The notes beneath the pieces are model-generated. The model made no database searches and was not told the origin of the DNA. It was given only the letters and a program-made list of their open reading frames with translations. DNA of 64,000 nucleotides from positions 1-64,000 of the forward strand of contig LDIY01000007.1 in assembly GCA_001468865.1 (NCBI GenBank). The letters are read 5' to 3'. The stretch comes from a candidate division TM6 bacterium SOIL31 (GTDB lineage Bacteria; Babelota; Babeliae; Babelales; Vermiphilaceae). The position numbers were made by a program, and so were the translations under genes. Every line of letters starts with the position of its first letter. Within the stretch, counting starts at the first letter, position 1. Of this stretch, positions 48,144 through 58,076 are shown one piece after another.

Positions 48144-50774
48144 ATGAATAAATGTAAAGTTCATCTCTGTCTTCTTTTTATTCTTGCAACTGTTATCAAT
48201 ATAACAGAACCAGGAAGTAGAAAGCGCTACAACAAGAAAAAAACGAGCACTACAGAATCCGTGAGCAAAAAGCGCCAACGCAGAAAAAAATCTTCCAAAG
48301 AAGATATTAATACTCATATGAATGTGGACGCCTACACCAATCAAACGCCTGTAATACAACCACCACTCACCTTATCGAACGTTCGATCAATTCAACCGCA
48401 GGCTACTGCAACTCCACAATTACAAAACAAACTGCATCAGCCCGTTCAACAATATAACGATCCATTCACTAGTCCTCAGATACCTGCTGCTATTGATAAA
48501 GCAACCCAACCAGTTGAAATGCCTATGTCAGCTGAAGATAATGATGAAGATAGCATAGAACTTAATTTTGAAAATGCGGAGCTTCAAAATTTTGTTAAAC
48601 AGATTGAAGATATTTTTGAAGTTACTTTTATTAGTGATGACGCAGTAACAAGCGCCACTGCACAACCAGCAAAAAAAACAATAAAGAATAATAAGATATC
48701 TTTTAAAACAAATACTCCTCTTTCCAAAAGACAGGCGTGGAATCTTTTTGTAACATTTCTTGATATTGCAGGATTTGCACTCACGCCGCAAGCTGATCCT
48801 AAAATCTTTCGTATTATGATGATAGAAACGGCAAGAAAGGCGCCATTACCAACATTTATTGGTGTTGATTATAAAACACTTCCTGATACTGATGAGTTGA
48901 TTCGTTATGTATATTTCTTAGAAAACGCATCATTGGACACTGTTATAGAAATAGTTAATCCATTGCGCAGCAGCAGTTCCCAAGGTTTTGTTGCGCTAAG
49001 AGAGCACAAAGGCTTCATTCTGACCGATAAGGCGTATAATATTAAAATGCTTATGTCTATCGTCAAGGAACTTGATAAAGTAAGTATTCCTGAATCAATG
49101 TCTATTCTGAAACTACGCAATGCAGATGCAGAAGCGGTTCGCGATCTTTATAAAGAATTGTTACCTAAAGAAGATACATCTTCTCGCTTTTTTACTAAAA
49201 AACAACCCACATCTCTCTTTTTTCCTGAAAATACGCGAATTATTGCAGATCCTCGAACAAATACACTCATATTGCTTGGGCCAAAAAATGCAATCGCTAA
49301 AATAGAACATTTTATTGTTAAATATATTGATGTTGAACTTGATCAAGCATATTCTCCGCTTTATACGTATCAACTTAAATATGCTGAAGCAGAAACTATT
49401 GCTGAAATTATGAACAAAGTAACGAACTTTGGTAGCGGTGCCACCGGAGAATTTGGTGGTGTTCGTGGTGGTGATCAATATATGCGTCCTATCGTATTCA
49501 TTCCTGAAAAAGAAACAAACAAATTGATCATCAAAGGCCACTATGATGATTATATAAAAGCAGAAAGAATCATTTCTCAGCTTGATGCAAAACAACCACA
49601 AGCAGCTATTGAAGTGCTTATCGCATCGGTGGATTTGAGTGACACACGAAGTTTCGGTGCTCAAATACGAAGCAAGCAACCAGGCCCAAATGGTATTTTA
49701 GGTAATAATATTAAGTTTCAAACATCGGGTCTTTATGGTGACGCTCCCATCGTAACTAATCCTAATGCCACCACCGGTGCACAACGATTACTTGGTAACC
49801 TTATTAATCTTGTTGTTGGATCAGTTCCAGGAACTTCATTTTTATCTCTTGGTGCTGATGCATTTGGTGTATGGGGAGTGTTTCAAGCATTGCAAACGCT
49901 CACTGATACTGAAGTCATAGCAAATCCCTTTATCATTGCTACTAATAATGCCCAAGCAACTGTTGCAATTGGTGAAGAACGTCGTATTATCACCGATCAG
50001 GTGGTTGCAAGCAGTAGTAACACACAAAACGCATTTGATGCTGATAGAGCTTTATTACAAGTCAGCATTACACCACAAATTAATTCCGATGGAATGATTG
50101 GGCTTAAAGTTAACATTCTTATTAATGAATTTGCTTTCCCTGATGATGCAACCACCAGCGCTTCCGGCGTAAACGCAACACAAAACACCAGAGAAATCAT
50201 TACCAACGCTATTGTTGCAAATAAAGAAGTACTTGCACTCGGTGGTTTGGTGAGAAATACTATTACCAATGTAGAGAGTAAAGTTCCTATACTTGGGGAT
50301 ATTCCATTACTTGGTTGGTTCTTTAAAAATAAAAAGAAAATAAATTCTAAACAAAGTCTTCTCATTCTTATCTCAACGAGCATCATTGATTCTTATAAAG
50401 GAGAAGAGATAAAATCCTTCACGCATGAACATATTGAAGACTATCAGCGCACTGTCGATTATATGCAGTCTCCTTCTGTTAATCGTGATCCTATTAATCG
50501 TTTATTCTTTGAGGATGTATCACGTAATGCAAAATCAGTTGAAGGACTTATTTTTGAACGATATGCACGAAAACAACAATCATCCACTCCCGCTCGCCAC
50601 GCAGAAACTCCGCAACAAGAAAGTATTGATACTGCAGCAGAAATAGCAAACGAGATAAGCTTTCCTTCAGAAAAGCCAGTAGCACATAATAGCCTCATCA
50701 ATACCGTACACCGGAAAAACCGTACAAAACTCTCATTATCGCAATTCCTGGATGGCAAGGAGGCTCGCTCATGA
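48144..50774 (+). CDS. Secretin 1 (GspD/PilQ family)
   Basis: N-domain repeats and secretin core VPILGDIPLLGWFFKNKKKINSKQSLLILISTSII. Confidence 0.9.
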   Translation: MNKCKVHLCLLFILATVINITEPGSRKRYNKKKTSTTESVSKKRQRRKKSSKEDINTHMNVDAYTNQTPVIQPPLTLSNVRSIQPQATATPQLQNKLHQPVQQYNDPFTSPQIPAAIDKATQPVEMPMSAEDNDEDSIELNFENAELQNFVKQIEDIFEVTFISDDAVTSATAQPAKKTIKNNKISFKTNTPLSKRQAWNLFVTFLDIAGFALTPQADPKIFRIMMIETARKAPLPTFIGVDYKTLPDTDELIRYVYFLENASLDTVIEIVNPLRSSSSQGFVALREHKGFILTDKAYNIKMLMSIVKELDKVSIPESMSILKLRNADAEAVRDLYKELLPKEDTSSRFFTKKQPTSLFFPENTRIIADPRTNTLILLGPKNAIAKIEHFIVKYIDVELDQAYSPLYTYQLKYAEAETIAEIMNKVTNFGSGATGEFGGVRGGDQYMRPIVFIPEKETNKLIIKGHYDDYIKAERIISQLDAKQPQAAIEVLIASVDLSDTRSFGAQIRSKQPGPNGILGNNIKFQTSGLYGDAPIVTNPNATTGAQRLLGNLINLVVGSVPGTSFLSLGADAFGVWGVFQALQTLTDTEVIANPFIIATNNAQATVAIGEERRIITDQVVASSSNTQNAFDADRALLQVSITPQINSDGMIGLKVNILINEFAFPDDATTSASGVNATQNTREIITNAIVANKEVLALGGLVRNTITNVESKVPILGDIPLLGWFFKNKKKINSKQSLLILISTSIIDSYKGEEIKSFTHEHIEDYQRTVDYMQSPSVNRDPINRLFFEDVSRNAKSVEGLIFERYARKQQSSTPARHAETPQQESIDTAAEIANEISFPSEKPVAHNSLINTVHRKNRTKLSLSQFLDGKEARS

Positions 50775-52405
50775 GCGCATTTATCAAAGACATATTGTTA
50801 CCGGAAAAAATAAAAAACTATTACCTATTCTCCAAAATTGTTGTTGGTATTGAAATTAATAAAACACATATTATTGCAACAAAAACAAAAATTTCAGGAA
50901 CAACAAGCACCATAGAACTGATTGTTGAAGAAAAAATATCAGAAGAAGTATCAGAAGAAGATTTTGCACGCACATCACCCGCACTGACGGCAATTTTTGC
51001 AAAAATTGGTAGTTATGATGAAATACACACGGTGCTACCAAGTTCCATTATTGTATTTAAAGAGCTCAAATTTCCTTTTACCGCACGCGATAAAATTAGC
51101 ATGATTGTAGGATTTGAAATAGAACCATTACTACCATTCGCGGGGCGCGATGCAATCATTGATTTTATTATTACGAGAGAAATTCCTGAAGAAAAAAGCT
51201 CAGAAATTTTAGTAACAGCAGTGCAAAAACAGCAAGTGATTCAACATGTTGCTATGTTTGAAGCAATTGGCTTAAGACCAGATGTGGTGACGGTGGACAT
51301 GGTTTCTGTCTACGGATTATATAAACATATTGCTGCATATAAACAACTGCAGGGAGGCACGGTACTTATCAACATTACCGCGCACGCAACAACGATTGCC
51401 TTTATGGTTAATGGACAACTCAAAACAGTACGTACATTACCAAAAGGCGTTATTACTTTAACAAAACAAATAGCGCAAGGTCTTAATAAAACTCCCCAAG
51501 AAATTGTAGATCATTTGGTACGATTTGGATTTGATGCAAATGCTACTGAGCATTTTCCCTCACTTGAAAAGACCTTTTCTGATTGGTGGGAGTCGGTGAA
51601 TTTTACTTTAAATTCATTTAGTGCACAATTATTAAACCGTCAACCAATCACCAAAATTATCTTTCTTGGTACCGGTTCATTAATAAAAGATTTTGTCCCT
51701 TTTATAGAGAAAAAATCAGGTATTAGTTCTGAGTTATTCAACACTGAAGGAATTGAACAAGATTCTTCCTTTACCTTAAAAAACAGCAACCTCATGACGC
51801 CAGTAAATCTCGTTAGCGCGAGCGCTACCTTACCACTTCCTGAAGTAGTAGATTATAACTTAGCACAGAAAGAATTTACGCCTGCGGATAACTCTTTATT
51901 GCTCAAGCAATTGATTGTTCTGGTGGTGCTAACAATCAGCTTATTTGCAACGGTTATTACCCATTATTATATCCAAACCAACAAGCTCTCCACTGAACTG
52001 CATGCTTCTGAACAAGAAGCACTTACGGCATTAACTTCCACCTTTAAAAACTTAGAAGATGCAAAAGAATTGGATGAAGATACCATTGAAGATGCACGAA
52101 AAGAACTTAAAGAACAAAAAGATCGATGGTTTGCGTTTTCAAATCAATCACGAGCTTCTTTCCTGCAATATTTACTTGAACTCTCAAAAATTGATAGAAA
52201 AAAAATTGATCTGAAAGTTGATCAAATAACTATTGGTGAAGGTGTATTAACACTCAAAGCTGAAGTGAGAGATCATCCTGCTTTGAAACTATTTGAACAT
52301 GAACTCTCACAATCAAAACTGCTTAATAATATTGAATCTCAGCAAGAAACTCCCGAATTTACCATGAGAATACTGTTAAAGCCAATCAGCGAGGAAGTCT
52401 TATGA
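50771..52405 (+). CDS. PilM-PilN fusion / GspL-like protein
   Basis: PilM-like IVVGIEINKTHIIATK...LINITAHATTIAFMVNG, then a TM helix and PilN/GspL-like C-terminal domain. Confidence 0.75.
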   Translation: MSAFIKDILLPEKIKNYYLFSKIVVGIEINKTHIIATKTKISGTTSTIELIVEEKISEEVSEEDFARTSPALTAIFAKIGSYDEIHTVLPSSIIVFKELKFPFTARDKISMIVGFEIEPLLPFAGRDAIIDFIITREIPEEKSSEILVTAVQKQQVIQHVAMFEAIGLRPDVVTVDMVSVYGLYKHIAAYKQLQGGTVLINITAHATTIAFMVNGQLKTVRTLPKGVITLTKQIAQGLNKTPQEIVDHLVRFGFDANATEHFPSLEKTFSDWWESVNFTLNSFSAQLLNRQPITKIIFLGTGSLIKDFVPFIEKKSGISSELFNTEGIEQDSSFTLKNSNLMTPVNLVSASATLPLPEVVDYNLAQKEFTPADNSLLLKQLIVLVVLTISLFATVITHYYIQTNKLSTELHASEQEALTALTSTFKNLEDAKELDEDTIEDARKELKEQKDRWFAFSNQSRASFLQYLLELSKIDRKKIDLKVDQITIGEGVLTLKAEVRDHPALKLFEHELSQSKLLNNIESQQETPEFTMRILLKPISEEVL

Positions 52406-52968
52406 TGATCCTTGATTCCATTAAAGCCTTTATCAATAAAACTGATTTAAAAACATTCTACTATTATATCATGGGATATGGCGGCGTTTGTTGCGCGCTT
52501 TTTGCAGGAATGGTTATTTTTTATTATAGTTCGATAGGTTCATTGAAAAAAAGTATTGCTAATGTTAATGATTCACGAGAAGAAGTTTTAGCAATATTTG
52601 AAGAATACGCAAAAATTAAACAACAACAAGCTGCTGTTGAAGAAATTCTTGCTAAAGATCCTAATTTCAAAATTCAGGGTGAATTTAAAATTTTACTCGA
52701 AAAACTTCGTCTTAAAGATAAAGAAGCGCCTGAAGAAGTGATTAATACTATAGATCTTGAAGATAATTATAGAAAAAATGAATTGAGTGCGAATTTTGAT
52801 GGCATGACAATGCAAGAGTTAACAAAGCTTTTGGAAGAAATTGAGCAAAATCCGCGCATTGCAACAGAGCGGCTCAGCATATCAGCTTCAAAGAAAAAAC
52901 CTCACACTATTGAAGTTGCACTTACCATCTCAACATTGCTGCCAAAAGTGGAAAACACCGCCACCTAA
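52402..52968 (+). CDS. PilO/GspM-like protein
   Basis: N-terminal TM, coiled coil, C-terminal small domain; overlaps the upstream stop. Confidence 0.7.
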   Translation: MMILDSIKAFINKTDLKTFYYYIMGYGGVCCALFAGMVIFYYSSIGSLKKSIANVNDSREEVLAIFEEYAKIKQQQAAVEEILAKDPNFKIQGEFKILLEKLRLKDKEAPEEVINTIDLEDNYRKNELSANFDGMTMQELTKLLEEIEQNPRIATERLSISASKKKPHTIEVALTISTLLPKVENTAT

Positions 52969-52981
52969 GGAACTAAGATAG

Positions 52982-55453
52982 ATGAAAATAATAAATACTA
53001 TACAACAAAATCTCTTTTTTTCTTGTCTCATCCTTAGCTTATGTGCCACGCCTTTTCTTCAGTGCAAAAATAAAGCACGAAAGGCTGTTGCTGAAATCGC
53101 ATCAGACGAAGAAGTTGCTGATATTACCTTCAATTATCACAATGAAGATATAAGCGCGATTATCAATGAATTGGCTGCTACAAAAGGTCTGAATGTTATT
53201 TTCCCTCCGGGAGATATTCTCAACGTCAAGGTCACCCTGCATATTGAAGAAAAAATGACAATATCTCAAGCGTGGGATTTGTTGAATACATTACTTGATG
53301 TTGCGGGATTTTTTATTGTTCCTCAAGGATCTCTCATTAGAGTAATTAAAAATGGCAAAGACGTGATGTCACGAGAGCCCTTGCCAACCTATATCGGCGT
53401 TGATCCCACTGATTTACCTAATAACGATCAACCCATTCGCTATCTTTACTATTTTGCAAATATGAAGGTTTCTGATCAACCAGAAAATGAAATTAATGGC
53501 ATTTTAAAAGATCTTCTTCCGGAAGGAACTGTTCATAAAGCTGATCCGGTAACAAACGGATTATTAATCGTTGCACGATCAAATGATATACGTGCTGCAA
53601 TGCGCATTATTTTGGAGCTTGATCGGGTTGATTTTCAAGAAAAAATTGATATTATTTCCCTTCATCACACGTCTGCAAGCACCGTTGCTCAATTAATCAA
53701 CAAAGAATTGGTGCTCTCAGAAAATGCTAATCCATATCGTCTTGATACAAAAAAAGCAAAAGAGGTTCCCTATTTTTCTGGTTTTACGAAAGTAATTGCC
53801 CTTGATCAACAAACTCATTTAAATAAATTACTTATTCTTGGTCGCCCGCAAGCAATTCAACGCCTCAAAGATTTTATTGTTAAATATATTGATGTTGCTC
53901 CTGATAGTGGCGAATCGATGTTACATGTCTATCATTTACAATATCTTGATGCAGATCGACTTGCTCCTGTATTAAATAGTGTCGTTCAAGGCTCTGGAGA
54001 TAGCGGAGGGCCAAACCAAGCAAGCGCTGGTGGACCAAAAGGTGGTGGCGGCGTGGAACGCTTTTTTGACAAAGTCATTATTTATACTGATAGTCCTTCC
54101 AATCGAGGCGGTGATAACGCCAATACCGCAATTAAAAAACAAAAGTTTACCTATTACGGAGGAAACAATTTAGTTGTCGCTGCACGTAACGATGATTGGA
54201 AACAGATAAAAAAATTGATTGAGCAGTTAGACGTTCCCCAAAAACAGGTGCTCATTGAAGTTTTGGTAGCAGATTTGACAGCTGCCGATGCTCGCCTGCT
54301 TGGTTCTCAAACTCGTATTCCTGACAAAGTCCCTTTTCCTGATGATATGGCATTTCAATCAGCTCAATTCAGTCAGGTAATCCCTAGTGAACTCAACACG
54401 GCAGGAGGAACTCCTGCCTCTGCCACGGTCAATTCTAATCTTCTTAAAAATGCTTTTAACGACGATGGTCAACTTTCAAATCCATCGTCGGGTGCCACTA
54501 AAAATCTTGCTGATTTTGCTGGTTCAGGCACTACTATGCTTTCTTTGAATGATAATGATGGACGCACCTGGAGCATTTGGGAATTGCTCCAATCTTTTAC
54601 GAGTTCTAAAGTACTTTCACATCCTCACATTATAACAAGAACCAACCAAGAAGCGATTGTGACCATTGGACAAACGCGTTGGTTAAAAGATCAGGTAAAA
54701 GATATCGCAGGTAATTACTATGGTGGTGCAGTTACTATTAAATTTAAACCGATCGCTGCTAATCTGGTTGTTAAAATAACTCCCCGCATCAGCTCTGCAA
54801 ACACCGTCAATTTACAGGTTCTTGTTGATATTGATGAATGGCAGCTGAGTGATCAAAATATTAAAAACATTCGAACGGTAGAAACAAATGCCTACGTTAA
54901 AAATGGTGGCATTTTTGTACTTGGTGGATTAATCCGAACAAATGTTGCCGATACTATTTCAGAAACGCCACTCTTAGGTAAAATTCCGATACTTGGTTGG
55001 TTTTTCAAGCGTAAAGCTAAAACAGTAACAAAAAATAATCTTACGGTATTCATTTCTCCAACTATTATTGAACCTCGTCTGCGCAAAGGGGTCAATGAAT
55101 ATACGCAAGACTATATTGATCTTGCAAAAGATTATGCACGAGAAGATTTGTTTGACTCACTCAAAGACCCTATCACTCGTTGGTTCTTTCAAGGCGATGC
55201 TAACTCTGCAATGGAACTTGATGCGTTTGCCGCTCGAGATGCGAATCTTGCAGCATATCGTAATTTATCTGAAAAAGAGTTAAAGAAAGCATCTAATCGT
55301 GAATTTGATACTATTGATAGCACCGACCGCATAACCCGAAAAGCAGAAATTACGATCGCTGCAAATACCAAACAACTGCCCGTTACGAATGAATATTTAC
55401 CTGATTTGAAAAATATAGTGAAAGACGATCCTAATCCATTCTTACAAACATAA
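52982..55453 (+). CDS. Secretin 2 (GspD/PilQ family), paralog of 48144-50774
   Basis: Shares REPLPTYIGVDPTDLPNNDQPIRYLYYF with APLPTFIGVDYKTLPDTDELIRYVYFL; TPLLGKIPILGWFFKRKAKTVTKNNLTVFISPTII. Confidence 0.9.
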   Translation: MKIINTIQQNLFFSCLILSLCATPFLQCKNKARKAVAEIASDEEVADITFNYHNEDISAIINELAATKGLNVIFPPGDILNVKVTLHIEEKMTISQAWDLLNTLLDVAGFFIVPQGSLIRVIKNGKDVMSREPLPTYIGVDPTDLPNNDQPIRYLYYFANMKVSDQPENEINGILKDLLPEGTVHKADPVTNGLLIVARSNDIRAAMRIILELDRVDFQEKIDIISLHHTSASTVAQLINKELVLSENANPYRLDTKKAKEVPYFSGFTKVIALDQQTHLNKLLILGRPQAIQRLKDFIVKYIDVAPDSGESMLHVYHLQYLDADRLAPVLNSVVQGSGDSGGPNQASAGGPKGGGGVERFFDKVIIYTDSPSNRGGDNANTAIKKQKFTYYGGNNLVVAARNDDWKQIKKLIEQLDVPQKQVLIEVLVADLTAADARLLGSQTRIPDKVPFPDDMAFQSAQFSQVIPSELNTAGGTPASATVNSNLLKNAFNDDGQLSNPSSGATKNLADFAGSGTTMLSLNDNDGRTWSIWELLQSFTSSKVLSHPHIITRTNQEAIVTIGQTRWLKDQVKDIAGNYYGGAVTIKFKPIAANLVVKITPRISSANTVNLQVLVDIDEWQLSDQNIKNIRTVETNAYVKNGGIFVLGGLIRTNVADTISETPLLGKIPILGWFFKRKAKTVTKNNLTVFISPTIIEPRLRKGVNEYTQDYIDLAKDYAREDLFDSLKDPITRWFFQGDANSAMELDAFAARDANLAAYRNLSEKELKKASNREFDTIDSTDRITRKAEITIAANTKQLPVTNEYLPDLKNIVKDDPNPFLQT

Positions 55454-55462
55454 CTAATTAAT

Positions 55463-55509
55463 AAAAACACCCTGCAGATCTTCATATTGAAGATCTGCAG
55501 GGTGTTTTT
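55463..55509. terminator. Hairpin terminator ending the secretion operon
   Basis: aaaaacaccctgcagatcttca-tat-tgaagatctgcagggtgttttt. Confidence 0.85.
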
Positions 55510-55630
55510 TATTGCTTTTTTTTCCTCATTTCTCTTATTTTGACCAAATTGTTGCAATCTGAATAAAAAATTAGTTACAATCATGATATAAAACAAAGCA
55601 TATAATAGTTTTTTATTTCAGGAGAATGGT

Positions 55631-56119
55631 ATGAAAAATATCAAAAAGACGCTTCTGGGCGCATTAATCATTGGCTCAATGGGTTTTGTGTCAGTACAGG
55701 CAAGTACCACGGAATTGCTTAAAAAAACGCAGGGTCCTGGTTTTGAGCTTTATAATAAGGCTTCAAACACCATCACAGCTGCACTTTTGGTCGATGGAGA
55801 GTTAACTGTTCAAGATGTTCTCTCTAACAAAAAATTCCTCCTTACTGTTGATACCAACAAGCCAATACGTCTTGGTATTTATAATCAGCCAACAAAAAAT
55901 GTTTCAAAAACATTTATGTCAGGAGCTTTAACTCCGCAGCCAAATGCCGTTTATGAACTTACCGCTCCCGGAAAAACAAAATACGTAACGTGGAACCCTG
56001 CAAAAAGCCCCGCTTTATATCCGCAAACGGGTACTTTAATGGGACTTTCAGGAAAATCTGATTCGGGATATCCCCTTGGGAGTAACCTTGGGCAATCTCA
56101 AATTATTTTGAAGAAATAA
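55631..56119 (+). CDS. Small secreted protein, paralog A
   Basis: Signal peptide; FELYNKASNTITAALLVDG; TKYVTWNPAKSPALYPQTGTLMGLSGKSDSGYPLGSNL. Confidence 0.8.
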   Translation: MKNIKKTLLGALIIGSMGFVSVQASTTELLKKTQGPGFELYNKASNTITAALLVDGELTVQDVLSNKKFLLTVDTNKPIRLGIYNQPTKNVSKTFMSGALTPQPNAVYELTAPGKTKYVTWNPAKSPALYPQTGTLMGLSGKSDSGYPLGSNLGQSQIILKK

Positions 56120-56143
56120 AAGAAGTAAAAAAGGAGATGGGTT

Positions 56144-56590
56144 ATGAAACACACAAAAATAATGACTCTCGCAATTGGTATGATCTGTTCACTGATGACA
56201 TTCAGTTCAACAGTATACGCTGTTGCAAATTTTGAACTATATAATAAAGCAAATAAAGAAATTACCGTCACCATAAAAATCGGTAACACTAAAAAACAAG
56301 TTTTTAGAATACCAGCAGGTTACGCTGGTCAACGCACCATTACTGATAATCAACCCGTATATCTTTTAATACAAGAAGAACCGGGCATATCTGTTAACAT
56401 CTATAAAAAAATACTTCCAACAGATAAAACAAAATATATTACCTTTAATCCAGCAAAATCGCCCAATGTATATCCGCAAACAGGACCTTACATGGGGCTT
56501 ACTAAAAAAACAGAGTCTGGCCTTTCACTAAGCAACAATATTGATAAGGGATACATTCAAGAAGGCAGTATGGCACAGATTGCTGATTAG
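56144..56590 (+). CDS. Small secreted protein, paralog B
   Basis: Signal peptide; FELYNKANKEITVTIKIG; TKYITFNPAKSPNVYPQTGPYMGLTKKTESGLSLSNNI. Confidence 0.8.
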   Translation: MKHTKIMTLAIGMICSLMTFSSTVYAVANFELYNKANKEITVTIKIGNTKKQVFRIPAGYAGQRTITDNQPVYLLIQEEPGISVNIYKKILPTDKTKYITFNPAKSPNVYPQTGPYMGLTKKTESGLSLSNNIDKGYIQEGSMAQIAD

Positions 56591-56611
56591 GAATACGTAA
56601 TTTAACAAATG

Positions 56612-56641
56612 ATGAGGACCACTTATAAAGTGGTCCTTTTT
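56612..56641. terminator. Hairpin terminator
   Basis: gaggaccacttataaagtggtccttttt. Confidence 0.75.
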
Positions 56642-56643
56642 AT

Positions 56644-57885
56644 TTAATACACTTCCAATAAATCTTCTTCTATTGTTAACAACCGATTATATTTTGCCAT
56701 ACGCTCACCGCGAGAACATCCTCCCGCTTTAATAAGCTCTGCGCTCACGCCGACGGCAAGATCTGCAATAAATGAATCATTAGTCTCGCCAGAACGATGA
56801 GAAACAATAGTATCCCATCCATGCTCCCTGCACAAAGCAATTGCTTGCAATGTTTCAGTTATGGTGCCAATTTGGTTTGGTTTAATAATGGCACCAGAAG
56901 CACAATCATTTTCTATACCATTCCAGATGCGCTGTGCATCAGTGACAAAAAGATCATCTCCGATCAATTTTACGCGTGATCCCAGTTGCTTTTTCATTGC
57001 TGTCCAGCCCATCCAATCTGCTTGGTCTAAACCATCTTCAATTGAAAAAATCGGATATTGAGAAACTAAAGAATTATACTTTTCAATCAATTCATGTGCA
57101 GAAATCTGCTTGCCAAACCATTGATATAATCCCGTATCATGATGATACAAATGAGATGCTGCCATATCAAATGCGAGCATTACATTCTCACCCCTATCTG
57201 ATGCATTAACCGCTTCCATCAACGTATCAAGCGCTTCACGCTCATCTTTAAAAGAAGGAACAAAACCTCCTTCACAACCAATTGCCGTGATTTTATTTTT
57301 ATTTTTTAAGATTTTTTTTAACGCATGAAATATAGAAACTCCCGTTTCCATTGCTTCATGGAATGAAAGTTCTTTAGTCGGTACTACCAGTATTTCTTGA
57401 ATATCCAAATTATTATCTGTGTGCATGCCGCCACCCAGCATATTGAACATCGGAGTTGGTAACGCAACAGTAGAATAGTCTAAAAGATGCGCGATGAATT
57501 CATACAATTCAACCCCTTCTACATACGCTTGCGATCGGCACACCGCCATACTTGTTGCAAGCATCGCATTTGCACCAAGATGAGATTTATTAATAGTCTG
57601 ATCAAGATTCAATAATTCTTGATCAATTGCAACCAAATCAGGTGTTCTATCAACGATAATAGGCGCGATCACATTATGTATTATATCCACTGCTTTTTGC
57701 ACACCAAGGCCCATTAAACGACTGCCCCCATCACGCAATTCTACCGCCTCATATACGCCGCGAGAAGTACCTGCAGGAACACAAGCAGAAACCATCATGC
57801 CATCACTTAAAAAAAGATCGCATTCAATTGTTGGTATTCCGCGTGAATCATAAATCTCACGCGCATGAATATCTTGTATGATCAT
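56644..57885 (-). CDS. eno: Enolase
   Basis: IHAREIYDSRGIPTIECDL, SIEDGLDQADWMGW, IGDDLFVTD, IIKPNQIGTITET, SHRSGETNDSFIADLAVG. Confidence 0.96.
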   Translation of the reverse strand: MIIQDIHAREIYDSRGIPTIECDLFLSDGMMVSACVPAGTSRGVYEAVELRDGGSRLMGLGVQKAVDIIHNVIAPIIVDRTPDLVAIDQELLNLDQTINKSHLGANAMLATSMAVCRSQAYVEGVELYEFIAHLLDYSTVALPTPMFNMLGGGMHTDNNLDIQEILVVPTKELSFHEAMETGVSIFHALKKILKNKNKITAIGCEGGFVPSFKDEREALDTLMEAVNASDRGENVMLAFDMAASHLYHHDTGLYQWFGKQISAHELIEKYNSLVSQYPIFSIEDGLDQADWMGWTAMKKQLGSRVKLIGDDLFVTDAQRIWNGIENDCASGAIIKPNQIGTITETLQAIALCREHGWDTIVSHRSGETNDSFIADLAVGVSAELIKAGGCSRGERMAKYNRLLTIEEDLLEVY

Positions 57886-57908
57886 AAAATTACTCCTTAC
57901 TGTTTTTA

Positions 57909-57973
57909 CCCCAATCTTCACCCGCGGCCTTCGTAGCTTTATGCGAAGTAGGCTCGTTCTAATTGGGGACCCC
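57909..57973. repeat. Dispersed GGGGTCCCC nested-hairpin element
   Basis: ccccaat...gcggccttcgtagctttatgcgaagtaggc...attggggacccc. Confidence 0.7.
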
Positions 57974-58032
57974 ACATAAGAACGAAAGGAAAGCTATAGT
58001 CATTACTGTTTCGAAACTCTTTTTTCACCATA

Positions 58033-58060
58033 AAAAAAATCACCTGGTTTTTACCAGGTG
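58033..58060. terminator. Hairpin terminator
   Basis: aaaaatcacctggtttttaccaggtgattttt. Confidence 0.75.
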
Positions 58061-58076
58061 ATTTTTTATTTGTTTG

